Assembly: GCA_015178975.1 (NCBI GenBank)
Contig: WHVD01000042.1
Location: forward strand, 363,501 to 427,500
Origin: Hysterangium stoloniferum
Taxonomy: Eukaryota; Basidiomycota; Agaricomycetes; Hysterangiales; Hysterangiaceae
Reading direction: 5' to 3'
Length of the DNA: 64,000 nucleotides
The position numbers and the translations under genes were made by a program. Positions 1 to 10,417 of this stretch are shown here, piece by piece (the stretch's first letter is position 1; each line of letters opens with the position of its first letter). The notes beneath the pieces are model-generated. The model did no database searches, was not told the DNA's origin, and was given only the letters and a program-made list of their open reading frames with translations.

Positions 1-1471
1 TATAATATCAAATGTTTACTAATAAAAGCAAAATTGCTCCAAAACTTCATCTTTAAATAGCAGTATCTATTCTGAGACTATTATATTGTTAACAACCAAC
101 CATATTACATCCTAAACAATTCAGAGTCAATTAATAGAACCTATTGTATATGGTTTTCCAAGTTATGTAAATACTTGCTACTACTGTTAGGATACGTACA
201 GGGCGGGTCTCTGGAGAAACCCATGGAATATCCGGTAGGACTTGGCTTCAGCTTATAGGCTGTGCCCTTGCTAGATCGTGTTGTCCAATTTCAGACAGGT
301 GGATGGGAATCCTGGGGAGTCTGGGCCGGGGTCATGGGTCGTGAGTCATAAGTCGGAGGTCGTGGGTTGTGAGTCGAGACTGGTGAGAGAGATAGATATG
401 CTGGAGCCCATGGGCTCTGACTAGTGCAAGCGGTGTGAATCAAGTAGAGTTTTAGAGTGGAAAATGTATTAGATTACTGGGGGGAATCTAAGCTGATTTT
501 CTGACTGGATTGTAGGTACAACATCTGCCAGTTTAAATAGACCATGGAGTGAATGACATACCAAATCCAGTAATGATGAAACGAAAACTAACAAAACATA
601 AAACGGGAATAGTAAACACCAAATTGGTGTTAGGAACGGAACAGAACGGAGCGGAGTCCGAATTGTGACAAAGCATAACCCATAACGGGAAACGGAGCGG
701 GAGTGGAGTACAAATTGTAACAGGTCATTTGACTAAAATGGGAACAGGGCTCAGTTAGAGTGGTGACGGGATTCTGAGTGGGGTCCAGTGACTGATGTGT
801 GGGACGAAGACGGACATAAATAGAGACGGAGTCTGGGGGAAGTCCGGTGACTGATATGTATCGTAATGAGGTCGAACATAACAAGTCTTGACATATGGAG
901 TCCAGGTGGGAAATCCTATAAACAGACAATTGGTGCATGTAGGGCGTGGTGGCATACAGGTTAGTGCCTGGAGTCCAGCAGGATTGTCCTGTCGTAACAA
1001 CTACTTTTGTTGTTAATTTGTTTTTTAAAAGCTAAACTGTAGTTATTTCCTGGTAAAATATGTGAGATGTCATTGGAAATTTTTCATCTTATAGCCTTCT
1101 TTATTAAGTGAAACCACCTACATATATATTCTGGGTATGTTGAATCAAGTAGAAATCTGTTCAGATTGACAGATCCATTCTGAAGTAATACATATGTATT
1201 TAGAGGTGCCAATGATATACATACATACATATGCATGGAACGGACTATCTAAAGGTATCTATTTTTTAAAAGTATTAGTGTTTCAACCTACTAATTTTTT
1301 TTATTGTCTACTCGTGTCCAGAAAGATTCTTTAGTTTGTAATGTACGAGAGAGTTTAAAACTTTCAAAAAGTTTTAAAAACCAAATTATGTTTGAATCAC
1401 ATCCCAGATGTTTAAATGACCTTTGAAGTATATTAGAATTTGGTATACTTAATAGTTTTCAGATATCCTCC
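1..1471 (+). mobile_element. TIR DNA transposon X, copy 1 (left end outside window)
   Basis: This AT-rich non-coding element is cut by the window edge and interrupted by a solo LTR at 185-999. The same sequence recurs at 41692-42365 and, inverted, at 38839-40171. The right end reads ...ATATCCTCC at 1471. In the complete copies the two ends form an imperfect inverted repeat of about 12 bp: GGAGGATATCTG against GGAGGTTGTCTG. The complete copies are flanked by 3-bp duplications (ATA, ATT). No ORF of note is seen, so it is a non-autonomous element of about 680 bp. Here it is inserted in the zinc-knuckle region of a Gypsy gag. The superfamily is not determined; 3-bp duplications with GG-starting ends would fit PIF/Harbinger or CACTA-like elements. 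Confidence 0.75.
185..999 (-). mobile_element. Solo LTR, family A
   Basis: The LTR runs from TGTTAGGATAC to GTCGTAACA and is flanked by the perfect 5-bp target duplication ACTAC (180-184 and 1000-1004). Its sense strand is minus, judged from family A copies that follow a polypurine tract at 5282. It carries the shared stem-loop motif at 238-271. It still has many CpGs, unlike the element it sits in, so it is a fairly young insertion. Confidence 0.93.
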
Positions 1472-3094
1472 CTTGTGCAGAAAACCTGGTCATCCAGTTC
1501 TGGAATGTCCATTGGCAAAAGCAAACTCTGCAAAAGGTCAAACAGCCAAGACTTCCTCCATGGAATCCCTGTCGAAGGACAAACTGTCTTCTGACTCAAA
1601 AAAAGAGTAAGCAACCCCACGGACTCCATGCAGGTTGGGGGTTGCATTACCTCTCCACACATTCATGAGTTTACCCATTTCAATGCATCCACTCTTTTGA
1701 ACTCTGACTTGTTTTTTATTAAACTTATGTCTAATATGATCCCGAAATTTGTTTTTTCAGTACTTATAAATTCTGGCTCAACTCATTGTTTTTAGATGCA
1801 AAATTCACACAAAAAAATCTGTTGTCAACTTATCTGATAAATCCAATTGGACTCTGACTTTTTGATGGCACAAGCAATTCGGTTATCACCCAAGCTTGTG
1901 ATTTACCCATCTGGTTCCTGTGTAGAACATCTCAGTTGGTCACTTTCTATGTGACCCAGTTAGACTCAAGTTGCTCAGTTGTGGTAGGACATAACTGGCT
2001 TGCCTGATACAATCCGTTGATTGACTGGGTATCAAACAGTATAACTTTCTAGAAACCCACAGCACCCGAGATGACTGTATCTGACACAGCCTCCATGGCA
2101 CCCATGGCCTTCCTGGCACTTGCAGCTTTGGTAGCCCCTGTGATCCCTATGGCACCGATGGCTTCCCTGGAACCCAGGGCACCTCTGTCTATTTCTCTTA
2201 TTAATGCTGCAGTGTTTATTAGGGCTATAACAATGGATGGATCCCAGGCATTCACTATCAATTTGAAAATTGATGAAGCAACTGGTCATTTTTCAACTCT
2301 GGCATCTAAGCAAACTGCTGATCTAGAAGCTGTCCTGGAGAAATACCATGATTTTTCAGATGTTTTCAGTAAGTGTAAAGCTGACCAGCTTCCACCCCAC
2401 AGAGAGTATGACTTAAAATCAACCTTGAAGAAGGTGCCCAGCCACCCCTTGGACATATTTACCTGCTTTCCTCCATGGAACTTTCTGCAATGTCCATAGG
2501 TTTTATCAGACCCTTAAAGTCTCCTTTTGGAGCATCTGTTCTGTTTGTCAAGAAGAAGGATGGATCCCTTAGACTATGTGTTGATTTCAGAGGACTCAAT
2601 GCTGTCACAAAAAAGGATAAGTATCCACTCCCACTTATATCTGACCTGCTCAATGCTCCGTGGAATGCCCAGATTTATACCAAAATAGACCTTAAACATG
2701 CCTACCATTTGGTCCAGATATCTGTGGGAGATGAGTGGAAAACCACTTTCAGAACCCATTATGGGGCTTTTGAGTGGTTGGTGATGTCTTTTGGGCTCAC
2801 CAATGCTCTGTCTGTTTTTTGACGATCACATACATATATGTACCAGACTCCAGCAGCCTCTATCTCAGGATCCTCCAGTACAAACACGACCATCCACTCT
2901 TGGGACATTTTGGGTTCAACAAAACTCTATCATTAATAAGAAGAGAATACACTTGGCCTGCACTCTGAGACTTTGCCAAACACTATTGTAAATCTTGCAT
3001 CACTTGTCCACACTCTAAATCACAGTGTCACAAGCCATATGGCCTTCTGAAATAACTCCTGGTACTGGAACATCTGTGGAATTCCATCTCTATG
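1472..3094 (+). mobile_element. Ty3/Gypsy fossil G: gag end, protease, RT, integrase start
   Basis: An old, heavily decayed Gypsy internal region. Order on the plus strand: gag zinc knuckle (about 1475-1515, LCRKPGHPVLEC), short protease trace (about 1755-1800, SGSTHCF), a spacer resembling the same part of the B-family element at 22345-22560, RT (2475-2815, with [16 protein letters not shown] and the KIDLKHAYH block) and the integrase HHCC zinc region (about 2835-3055, HDHPLLGHFGFNK). Its left part is interrupted by element X and the sequence stops abruptly at about 3094, where a D-family element begins. It is broken many times and CpG-poor, hence old. The fragment at 5218-6440 is probably its 3' end. 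Confidence 0.85.
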
Positions 3095-4076
3095 CAAGGC
3101 AGAGTTGAGTCCCTGTTCAAATTTCTCAATGAGGGCTGCATCATTGTACAATGTATCCTCTTTGAATTGTTTGAACTGAGAAATGTACTCCTCAGCACTC
3201 TGTGATCCTTGTTTGGTTCAGCTTATGCCTAGCTGTACTGGCAGGGTTGGGGTCTCCAAAGGTCTGATTGAACTCCTCTACAAAGTTCTCCCAAGAGTCA
3301 ACACCCTTGTTGGTGTAATACTCTTTGACTTTGAGTTTGGCCCAAGGTTCAGCAGTGCCCCCTCTCATGTAAGATAGGGCAAAAATTATTTTGTCAGAGT
3401 CATCCTCCACCCTCTTCCCATGAAAATAGAGCATGAGTTGAGAAATGAACGTTTCTGTTTTCTTCTGAGACCCATCAAAAGGATTTGGAGTGGCTACTTT
3501 CAAGGTTTTGGCTGATGAGGTAGGTAGAGATGGCTGAAGATCCTTCAAAAGCTGCTGCATCTGGAGTATCTTTTGCTGCAGCTCTTGAATAGAAGGAGTA
3601 GAGGATGTGGTAGGGGGAGAGGTATTCATGGTATCTGTAAATATCTGTAAAGGGAAAAAAGAGGTGGGGTCCAATAGGGTAGGCTGTGCACTGATCTTCC
3701 CTCAGGAGTGTGTGTGAAAGAAAGCTAGCTACAAAAGTGCCCTTGGTCACACCTATCTACTTTAAACTGAAAGGACTATTTAATTATTTTATGAACACCC
3801 AGTTGTTAGCCTTTTGAGCCTGATCCCAGAATCACAGGCTTGACTACCTGGATATTTTCTGGAGAACTGAAAGCTGTCTCAAAATGAGAACCAGCCCCAA
3901 CAGTTGGTGTTCCTAACTAAAAAGGTCACAACACACCATAAGGGAGATTTGTTGACAGTGCACAGAGCCTGAGAGGTTGATAGATGGAGGAATAGGGAAT
4001 TGGATGTGGGGAGTTATTGAGAGAGAGAAAAAGGATAATAGATTTGTAGAGAGATAGATGGTAGAGTTGTTAAAAG

Positions 4077-4087
4077 AGTTTCAATCT
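4077..4087 (-). promoter_or_regulatory. Self-priming primer-binding site of element D
   Basis: Two bases inside the LTR edge (4090), the minus strand reads AGATTGAAACT. This is the exact complement of the sense-strand LTR sequence AGTTTCAATCT (4206-4216), which lies where transcription should start, about 33 nt after TATAAATA. The layout matches the self-primed Tf1/sushi elements. Family B shows the same arrangement with a different 11-mer. Confidence 0.6.
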
Positions 4088-4293
4088 TCTGTTAGGGCAA
4101 CACTAACAAGGCTACCAAACACAAGATAGAATATAGAAAGATGAAGTGAAGAGGAGATAGCTCAATGACAGGGGAGATCACACTTGTTTTAGTGGGATTC
4201 CTAAGAGATTGAAACTGAGGCTAACTACTGTACATGTAAAGTATTTATACTATTGAGAGCATAGCATGATATCACAGTATCAGTCATGCATAG

Positions 4294-5036
4294 TGTTAAG
4301 AACTGAAAACGGACTGATATCAGTAGGCTGACAGGGCCGATCGGAAGGACTTGGCTTCAGCTTATGTGCTGCGCCCTCGCAGTTGTCTGTTGGGTGTCCT
4401 TAAATTTCGGGCATGCGAAGACTAGTCCTAATGAATACCTCTCAGCAAAACTACCGATCGGAGACGAAGGATAAGTCAGGTGTCGGGCCAAGGGGTTGGG
4501 GACCGAGAGTGGGTAAGCACACACGAAGGCAGATAGTGGAGTACTTAGTATGAGACCTCTGGAGATGTAAGAGGGTATTCTGAGTCGATATTCTGATTGC
4601 CTAGGAACTACAACTGCAACTGATTTATATACAAGTATTTGGCATCTAGAAGATACTAACTAGGAGAAGAGTGGAAAACGGTATTGACAAATAAGCTTGA
4701 CTAGGAACGGGAAGGTTACAATTAGTTCAGAGGCTGTGCATTAACCGAGAGCGGGATTACGAGAAAAGGAAAAAGTCCGAGAGTTACAAGTATATATAGA
4801 CATGTGTGAAACATAGAGTAGAATGGATCATCATAATAAAAAGGGGATGTATCAGAGTTTAACCAGATAGTACAAGTATATTTTGACAGGGGTGTAAATG
4901 GAGTTTGATCACTGCGAAAGCATATGTCAGTGTCAGGGAGCCGACGGCTTCCGATGTGAGGACTTGAGCAATGACTTGAATCGTTGATAGGTGGCGATAA
5001 CCTCGGGGACCGTCGGGTTGCGACACGGTCGTAACA
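4294..5036 (-). mobile_element. Solo LTR, family C, inside LTR D
   Basis: The LTR runs TGTTAAGAACTG to GGTCGTAACA. Flanks are CATAG (4289-4293) and CATAC (5037-5041), an imperfect 5-bp duplication lying in a tandem repeat. The stem-loop motif is at 4347-4380. The sense strand is minus relative to the TGTTACGACC start. CpG content is moderate, so it is younger than the D element it interrupts. Confidence 0.88.
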
Positions 5037-5040
5037 CATA

Positions 5041-5136
5041 CATAGCACAGCATCAGTCATGTATCAGTCATGCATAGCACATCATCAGTCATGCATCAGT
5101 CATGCATAGCACAGCATCAGTCATGCATAAGTCATG
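5041..5136. repeat. Three 32-bp tandem repeats in LTR D
   Basis: Three consecutive units of about 32 bp are built from CATAGCACAGCATCAGTCATG and a second ATCAGTCATG. They lie in the upstream (U3-like) part of the D LTR, and the left side of the interrupted LTR (4270-4293) carries the same words. LTR promoters often carry such direct repeats; a function here is only inferred. Confidence 0.75.
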
Positions 5137-5217
5137 CATAACACAGAAATTGTGGTACCCTCACATTACTAAAATATTAAAATAAAATAAAAGGGTAAAA
5201 TATTCAGTACCCTGACA

Positions 5218-6440
5218 CATAACCGACAAACTTTACCAAGTTCTAGAGCCTCTTTGGGACTTCAGCATAAAGGGAGGGTACTGTTATGACTGGAATACCC
5301 ACCGGACTCTGGGCACCAATCTATATGCACCCACACTCTAGATACACCAGTTTTCAGTTAACTGGAATACCTGCCAGGACCCAAATGTCAATTGCCCATG
5401 TCCAACTTTTGTTGTCTCATGAATCAGTCACTGGAATGCCCGCTGGGACCTGTGCACATCATACTGTTGAAACAGTTGAATAACCCTTTGCAGAACACCC
5501 CTGTGAGTGTGATTGGAAAGTAAACACTAAGTATATTCAACTGCAAAGACATACCTGTGAGTGTGATTGGAAAGTAAACACTAAGGAGACTTTCCCACAC
5601 CCACAGTGGACTATACTACTAGGTGCTTATCTAAGCACCTATACAGCAGTTACCGACCTAAGGTAACTCACTCAATACTGTACCTACAGTGCTGGGAAAA
5701 ATACTACAAATATCAGAAAAATATAGAGATCATAATAGACTATGTTAGAGCTGTAGTATCATACTCTAACACATACCTGTCTATCTCTGACCCGGTCCCA
5801 CACATCAGCCAACTGGACCCCATTTGGAAAACCCTTCAGCTCTCTAACTGAGCCCTGTTCCCATTATGGTCAAATGACCTGTCACATTTCAAACTCCACT
5901 TCCACCCCATTCCCATTATGGTCTAACAACCTGTCACATTTCGGACTCCACCCATTCCGTTCCATTCCTAACACCAAATTTGGTGTTTACTTATCTCATT
6001 TCATGATTACTAGTTCAGATTTCATTATTACTGGATTTGGTATAACATACATTCCACAGTCTATATAATCTGTTAGATGTTGTACATACAATCCAGTCAG
6101 AAAATCTGCTTAGTTTTCCCCCAGTAACCTTAGTTCCTTTTCCACTCTAATCTCCTCTTTGAAACACACCACTATTTATGTACCTCGTCGGGGCCCATGG
6201 GCTCCGACCTATCTATCACTCAACCTCCAACCCATCACCACCCAACCCCTTGACCTCCATGGGATTCCCACAGTTGACCCTCCAACCCCTCAAACTACTC
6301 CCAGACTCCCCAGGTTTCCCATCTGCCTATCGGAAATTGGACAACATGATCTTGCAAGGGTGCAGCCTATAAGCTGAAGCCAAGTCCTACCAGCTTTCCC
6401 ACATGTTTCTCCGGAAACCCTCTGATAAGTTCTGCATGCA
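5218..6440 (+). mobile_element. Gypsy 3' end: polypurine tract and LTR A
   Basis: A short internal tail (5218-5281) ends in a purine-rich tract, GGGAGGGTAC, directly followed by an LTR start TGTTATGACTGG at 5282. This fixes the sense direction of family A. The LTR carries TATATAATC near 6061-6070 and the stem-loop motif at 6354-6387. It is interrupted by small solo LTR E (5465-5771). Its 3' end is not clear; similarity to other A copies stops near 6440, so it may be truncated. It is probably the 3' LTR of fossil G, but the intervening integrase and chromodomain are gone. Confidence 0.7.
5465..5771. mobile_element. Small solo LTR, family E, nested in LTR A
   Basis: A 307-bp insertion running TGTTGAAACAG to CTCTAACA, flanked by the perfect duplication CATAC (5460-5464 and 5772-5776). 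Inside are two direct repeats of about 31 bp containing GAGTGTGATTGGAAAGTAAA. No other copy occurs in the window. Its size and ends fit a small LTR (TRIM-like or a solo LTR). Confidence 0.85.
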
Positions 6441-7829
6441 TGGTACATGTTGTGTGCCCTGCACATGTTATATATGAGTGCACACCTGATTGCACACACA
6501 CTGTGTATGAGTGTGCACTTGTTCATGCACATGCTGTGTATCAGTGCCCACAACATGGACAACATGTTCATGCACCACTCACACCACAGAAAAATAAAAT
6601 AAAAAGCTACCCATGTGTATCCCTAGTACTGATTTTCAGTCATCCCTTACTTTAATTCTTTATATGGGTTAGGGTTAAATGTACTTGGTCCCTACACACA
6701 TTCATGATTGATTGCTCAGCTACAGAAGCACTCACACTTGAATTGGCATTTGCAGACTCCCCTGTGCATATTTTGTATTGTTATTGGCACTTACATATGG
6801 GAGGATTGGGGCACAAATATAAAGAAAAATGTATTTATTAAAGTTCAATTTATACTTAAACTGCTAATAGTTTGCAGATCACAGAGAAATATTACATACA
6901 TAATGTCCAACAAGAAGTATATCTCTTATAATAGTAGAAACTGCTGAAGAATTTGAAGGGTGATGGACCAAGATCCAAGAGGCATAGGTGGAACAGAAGG
7001 TTTGGCTCAAATATATGGCGAGTTAATGGATCCCACATACAGTATGTAGGGAATGTTGGTGTCATGCTTGGTGCAAAGTCAGTCCTCTTTCTTTTTATCC
7101 ACTCATATATTGCTAATTATTTTTTTTCTAGCATGCACATTATGGTATTGATACCAACAATTTTATTGAAAGTTGGCATTCAAATCTCAAATGGAATTAT
7201 CTACACAAAATTCACTGTCAACATGTCAAATTTTTAATGTGCTGTCCCAAGAAGTTGAGCTGGATTATTTCCATGCACATATTTGGGTTGAATGGGGTTC
7301 AATACTCATACATAGAGAAGGTTTGGGTGGTTTCTGAAACTACAGTAAGTTATTATTTCTGGCAAATTGTTTTTTACTGGCTTTCTTATTTATTCCTGAT
7401 CTCTGTGATCACAGATTTCTGTTGATTCATTTGTTCAAGGTGATAATGGGTTGTTCTTGTCTGACATTCACTCAGTCAGCATTGGCTCACATATTTCTAG
7501 CTCAGCACGTTACTATCTTCAACATTTATTTCAAACACATCACTCTACCTGCATCCTAACCAATATTACAATTCACTACCAAAAATCACCTTGAAGAGAA
7601 ACAGCAACTTCTTGGCAAAATCAAGGATGTCATTTCTGGTATTAATAATGAGGCAATGTAGAGGTCAGTTGACACTGCAGAACAACTAAAAAATATTTCC
7701 CATTCTAACCTTACAAGGTTGTTGAGGGACTTTTGCATCTCCAACAGGACACATTGCTGAATAGGCTATATCATGCAAAACAACCAAGTTAATATATCTT
7801 ATTTGAATTTTTCAAATTTATTTCATATA
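6441..7829 (+). repeat. Decayed, unassigned repeat region
   Basis: CpG-poor sequence of about 1.4 kb between LTR A and the first gene island. 6441-6600 is rich in TG/CA runs (degenerate GTGCAC words). 6950-7770 has short coding-like stretches on the plus strand, for example around 6965-7035 (DPRGIGGTEGLAQIYGEL) and 7597-7700. I do not recognise the family. Low CpG and broken frames point to an old transposon rather than a host gene. Confidence 0.4.
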
Positions 7830-8024
7830 TTAGTATAACACCGTCTTTGCTAAAAACACAAGAAATACGAACTTTTGAAAATTTAATCTTGTATTGATCA
7901 GATCAGCAGTCCGGTGAATTTCGTTGTAGCGGCAATCACTAGAAATTAATCGGCTAAGCCTTCGTATGGGGGATTTGAGAACACTCACAAAAAGGGGGAG
8001 CAGACTTGTTCTACCGTGTCGAGT

Positions 8025-8231
8025 CACGTGCCCTTCCAGAGCAACTCCAAATCAATAACGTAGCACGTGACAAATTTTTATTTATTTTTTAATACATTTG
8101 TATACAGCATCGCATAACGTAGATACATAGCGGTTGGGAGCAGGTACCCTAATGGTAGGTGGATAGGTATGTAGGTACTAGGGCGAGAAGGTGTGGTATG
8201 CGGGTCAATTGTAGAGTGGGGGCAGCACGTG
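8025..8231. promoter_or_regulatory. Three CACGTG sites upstream of the F-box/WD gene
   Basis: CACGTG palindromes occur at 8025-8030, 8064-8069 and 8226-8231. The last two share the longer word GCACGTGACAAAT. All lie 130-340 bp upstream of the start codon at 8364. CACGTG is the E-box core bound by fungal bHLH factors (Pho4/Cbf1/SREBP-like), so they may be promoter elements; no binding data are available here. Confidence 0.45.
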
Positions 8232-8363
8232 ACAAATATTGTGTATTAGATCATCCTTCACGGGACCGTAACAAGACTCATATTGCCATAGCAATACACT
8301 GCACTGACAATGCTTTAAAACCAGAGAAAAGCACATCAACAAAGAAACCGTTACGATCCTAAA

Positions 8364-9853
8364 ATGACTTTATCGCAAACTCCTGCGGATATCCTATTTT
8401 TAATCCTTCGTTATCTGGACCTTTTGTCCATATCTAGGCTTTCTCAGACCTGTCGTATTCTGAATACTGTTGTAAGCGTTGCATATGAAATATGGCCGCC
8501 CCTATCTTGAACCACTTATATTGTCAGATTGAAAGTTATGGTTGGAATGTATACGCCATACAGAACCCCCTTCCATCCCCTAGTCTTACCCCAGCCTTAA
8601 CCCGGTGGACAATGCACCAATTCGTGCGGACTCAAACCAAAGCTTCGACGTCTTGGGACCGTAGACGATTTATTACCCGCCCATTGGGTCCAGAATGGTT
8701 TTCTAAATTCCAGCCCGTATTGACAATCAATGGATCCCGTTTGGTTGTAGGAGCCGGAAACACGTTGTTTTTATACAAGTTCTCCCCTCCAAGTAGTAAC
8801 TGTTTCGAAGCTCCCCGTGTCAGGTTCGAAAACACAATCAGATTCCCTCGAGATCCGAAGAAGGATATTTCTGGAATTGCTTTCCACGGAGACGATATAA
8901 TCATCTCTTTCGTCCATGGCGCACTAGGCCGCACCCCCCTCCCCGAAATCTCAAATAAATTTAATCTAACTCACTCTCCCATTAACAATCCCGAGGTGAA
9001 ATACTTTACAGAATCAGGCCCTGCGATTAAAGATTTGTCTGTGTGCAACAACCTTGCACTCACAATGAACTCGTCAGGATGCGCTGCTTTATATTCACTA
9101 TCTGAACCAATATCACCGCTGTTATCCTCGGTTGCGCCACCTGCGCGATGTAAGGCCGGGTGGTCTTCACACCTATCCCTCCAGTCTTCTTCTGGATATG
9201 CCGTTTTGGGGACAGCTTCTATGTTGCCTTTGGCGGTACATTCCCTAACACAGACCCAGATTGAAGCGCGACCCCAGACTATTCTATATCCGTACAAAGG
9301 AGACATATCATCCCATCCCACTGCTGTTTATTGCATAACTGGGGCCACAAAAGCATTTCCCTGGACAACTCCGTCAGACCAGATCGTCATATCTGGATGG
9401 TACCACGGCGCAGTCACATTGCACGATCTACGTTGCCCCACATCGACAACAGACGGTCAAAAACATGCGCTCCTTCCCTCGTTAACATTGCGAGACCCTC
9501 TCACAACGTCGGGTATTTATTCCTTATCGAGTGCCGGTAACCATATTGCCGCAGGAGCAGCAGAATATAGTTTGCTTCAGCTATATGATGTTAGATCTCC
9601 TAAAAACGGATTCAGTATTTATCTTCCTCAAGGACGGGTAAAGTCATCACCGGTGTATGCTTGCATTCTTGAGAGCACACGTATTTGGGCCGCTACAGAT
9701 TCACACTCACTTGTAGTTGACTTTGGCCCGGTGAATAACCGGACATATCCTTCCCTCAACAGATATTCATCGCGTGATAAATCGATTGGATGGAATGCAC
9801 CTATTTATAACCATTTCGATCCATATTCTCATGTATTGTTTAAAGACTTTTGA
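8364..9853 (+). CDS. F-box/WD-repeat protein (FBXW-like)
   Basis: Probable substrate receptor of an SCF ubiquitin ligase. Exon 1 is 8364-8471, a 56-nt GT-AG intron follows (8472-8527), and exon 2 runs 8528-9853, giving about 477 residues. Residues 6-45 form an F-box (TPADILFLILRYLDLLSISR, then LSQTCRILNTV), the part that would bind Skp1. The remainder reads as a degenerate beta-propeller with WD-like ends such as VTLHDLR and LLQLYDVRSP. The start was chosen because it puts the F-box in frame with exon 2; a later ATG at 8492 lies inside the intron and would lose the F-box. The reading frame is intact and CpG is normal, so this is a live host gene. CACGTG sites lie upstream. Fission yeast and animal FBXW4-type proteins have this layout, but I cannot assign the orthologue. 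Confidence 0.85.
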
Positions 9854-10417
9854 TTCGGTTACGCAACTTACATAAACCCATAAAAATTGTAAATTTCAAA
9901 TTAGCGGGAAACGTGCTGCGCGAAGATACATTATTTCAGTTTTCTAAGGAAGTGTTTGCGGCCTTTCCGTGACTGACGAGCCAGCGTACACGACAGCATG
10001 CATTATGCACCAGCCAAAGAGCTAAAGCCGAACCATGCCCCAGCATTCTGTCCCAAACCCACGGCTACGTACGGGCTGATGTCTGCGCTGAATGAAGCAT
10101 CAAACTCTGGGTTTCAGAGTCAATAGCATCATGGTACTTCGGTGTTGGAGGAAGCAGGCATTGCAAGTTTCCCGAGAATGTTCAAATTTTGGTAGAAAAT
10201 CCCCTATCTTCTAAAGAATTCTCTTGGCATGCAATGAAAGTATTAATGTAACTTGAGCTGTCGACCACGGGCACGGCCTGGTAATACGAAGATGGCAGAC
10301 ATTTCCCACCTTTCATAGTTAAACTACAGTGCACAGATCTATATCTTTGAAAAATAAATTCTTCAGAATATTAAAATATAACACATGAAGAAACTGTGCA
10401 TAAATAGACCCTGCTGT
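9854..10417. other. Intergenic, tail-to-tail spacer
   Basis: Lies between the 3' ends of the convergent F-box/WD and P450 genes. The part from about 10165 to 10375 is similar to 14190-14640, which shows that the P450 duplication includes the 3' flank. No gene or RNA was recognised. Confidence 0.6.

Larger units (their letters stand above)
3095..5217 (-). mobile_element. Ty3/Gypsy fossil D: gag and 5' LTR
   Basis: A minus-strand Gypsy 5' end. The LTR lies at 4090-5217 (sense start TGTCAGGG at 5217, sense end CTAACA at 4090) and is interrupted by solo LTR C at 4294-5036. Leader: 3675-4089. Gag: 3192-3629, with a retrotransposon-gag block including PWAKLKVKEYY and WENFVEEFNQTFGDP. The PBS lies two bases after the LTR. 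A TATAAATA box lies about 33 nt upstream of the 11-nt partner of the PBS (4206-4216). Pol and the 3' LTR are missing; the left edge is a truncation against element G. Other D LTRs are at 42587-42992 and 48578-48760. Confidence 0.8.

Noticed and set aside
1-1471. Element X as an LTR
   Set aside because: It has GGAGG/CCTCC inverted ends and 3-bp duplications instead of TG...CA with 5-bp duplications.
8632-9540. ORFs in other frames over the F-box/WD gene
   Set aside because: They are shadows; the plus-strand frame with the F-box and WD-like motifs explains the region.
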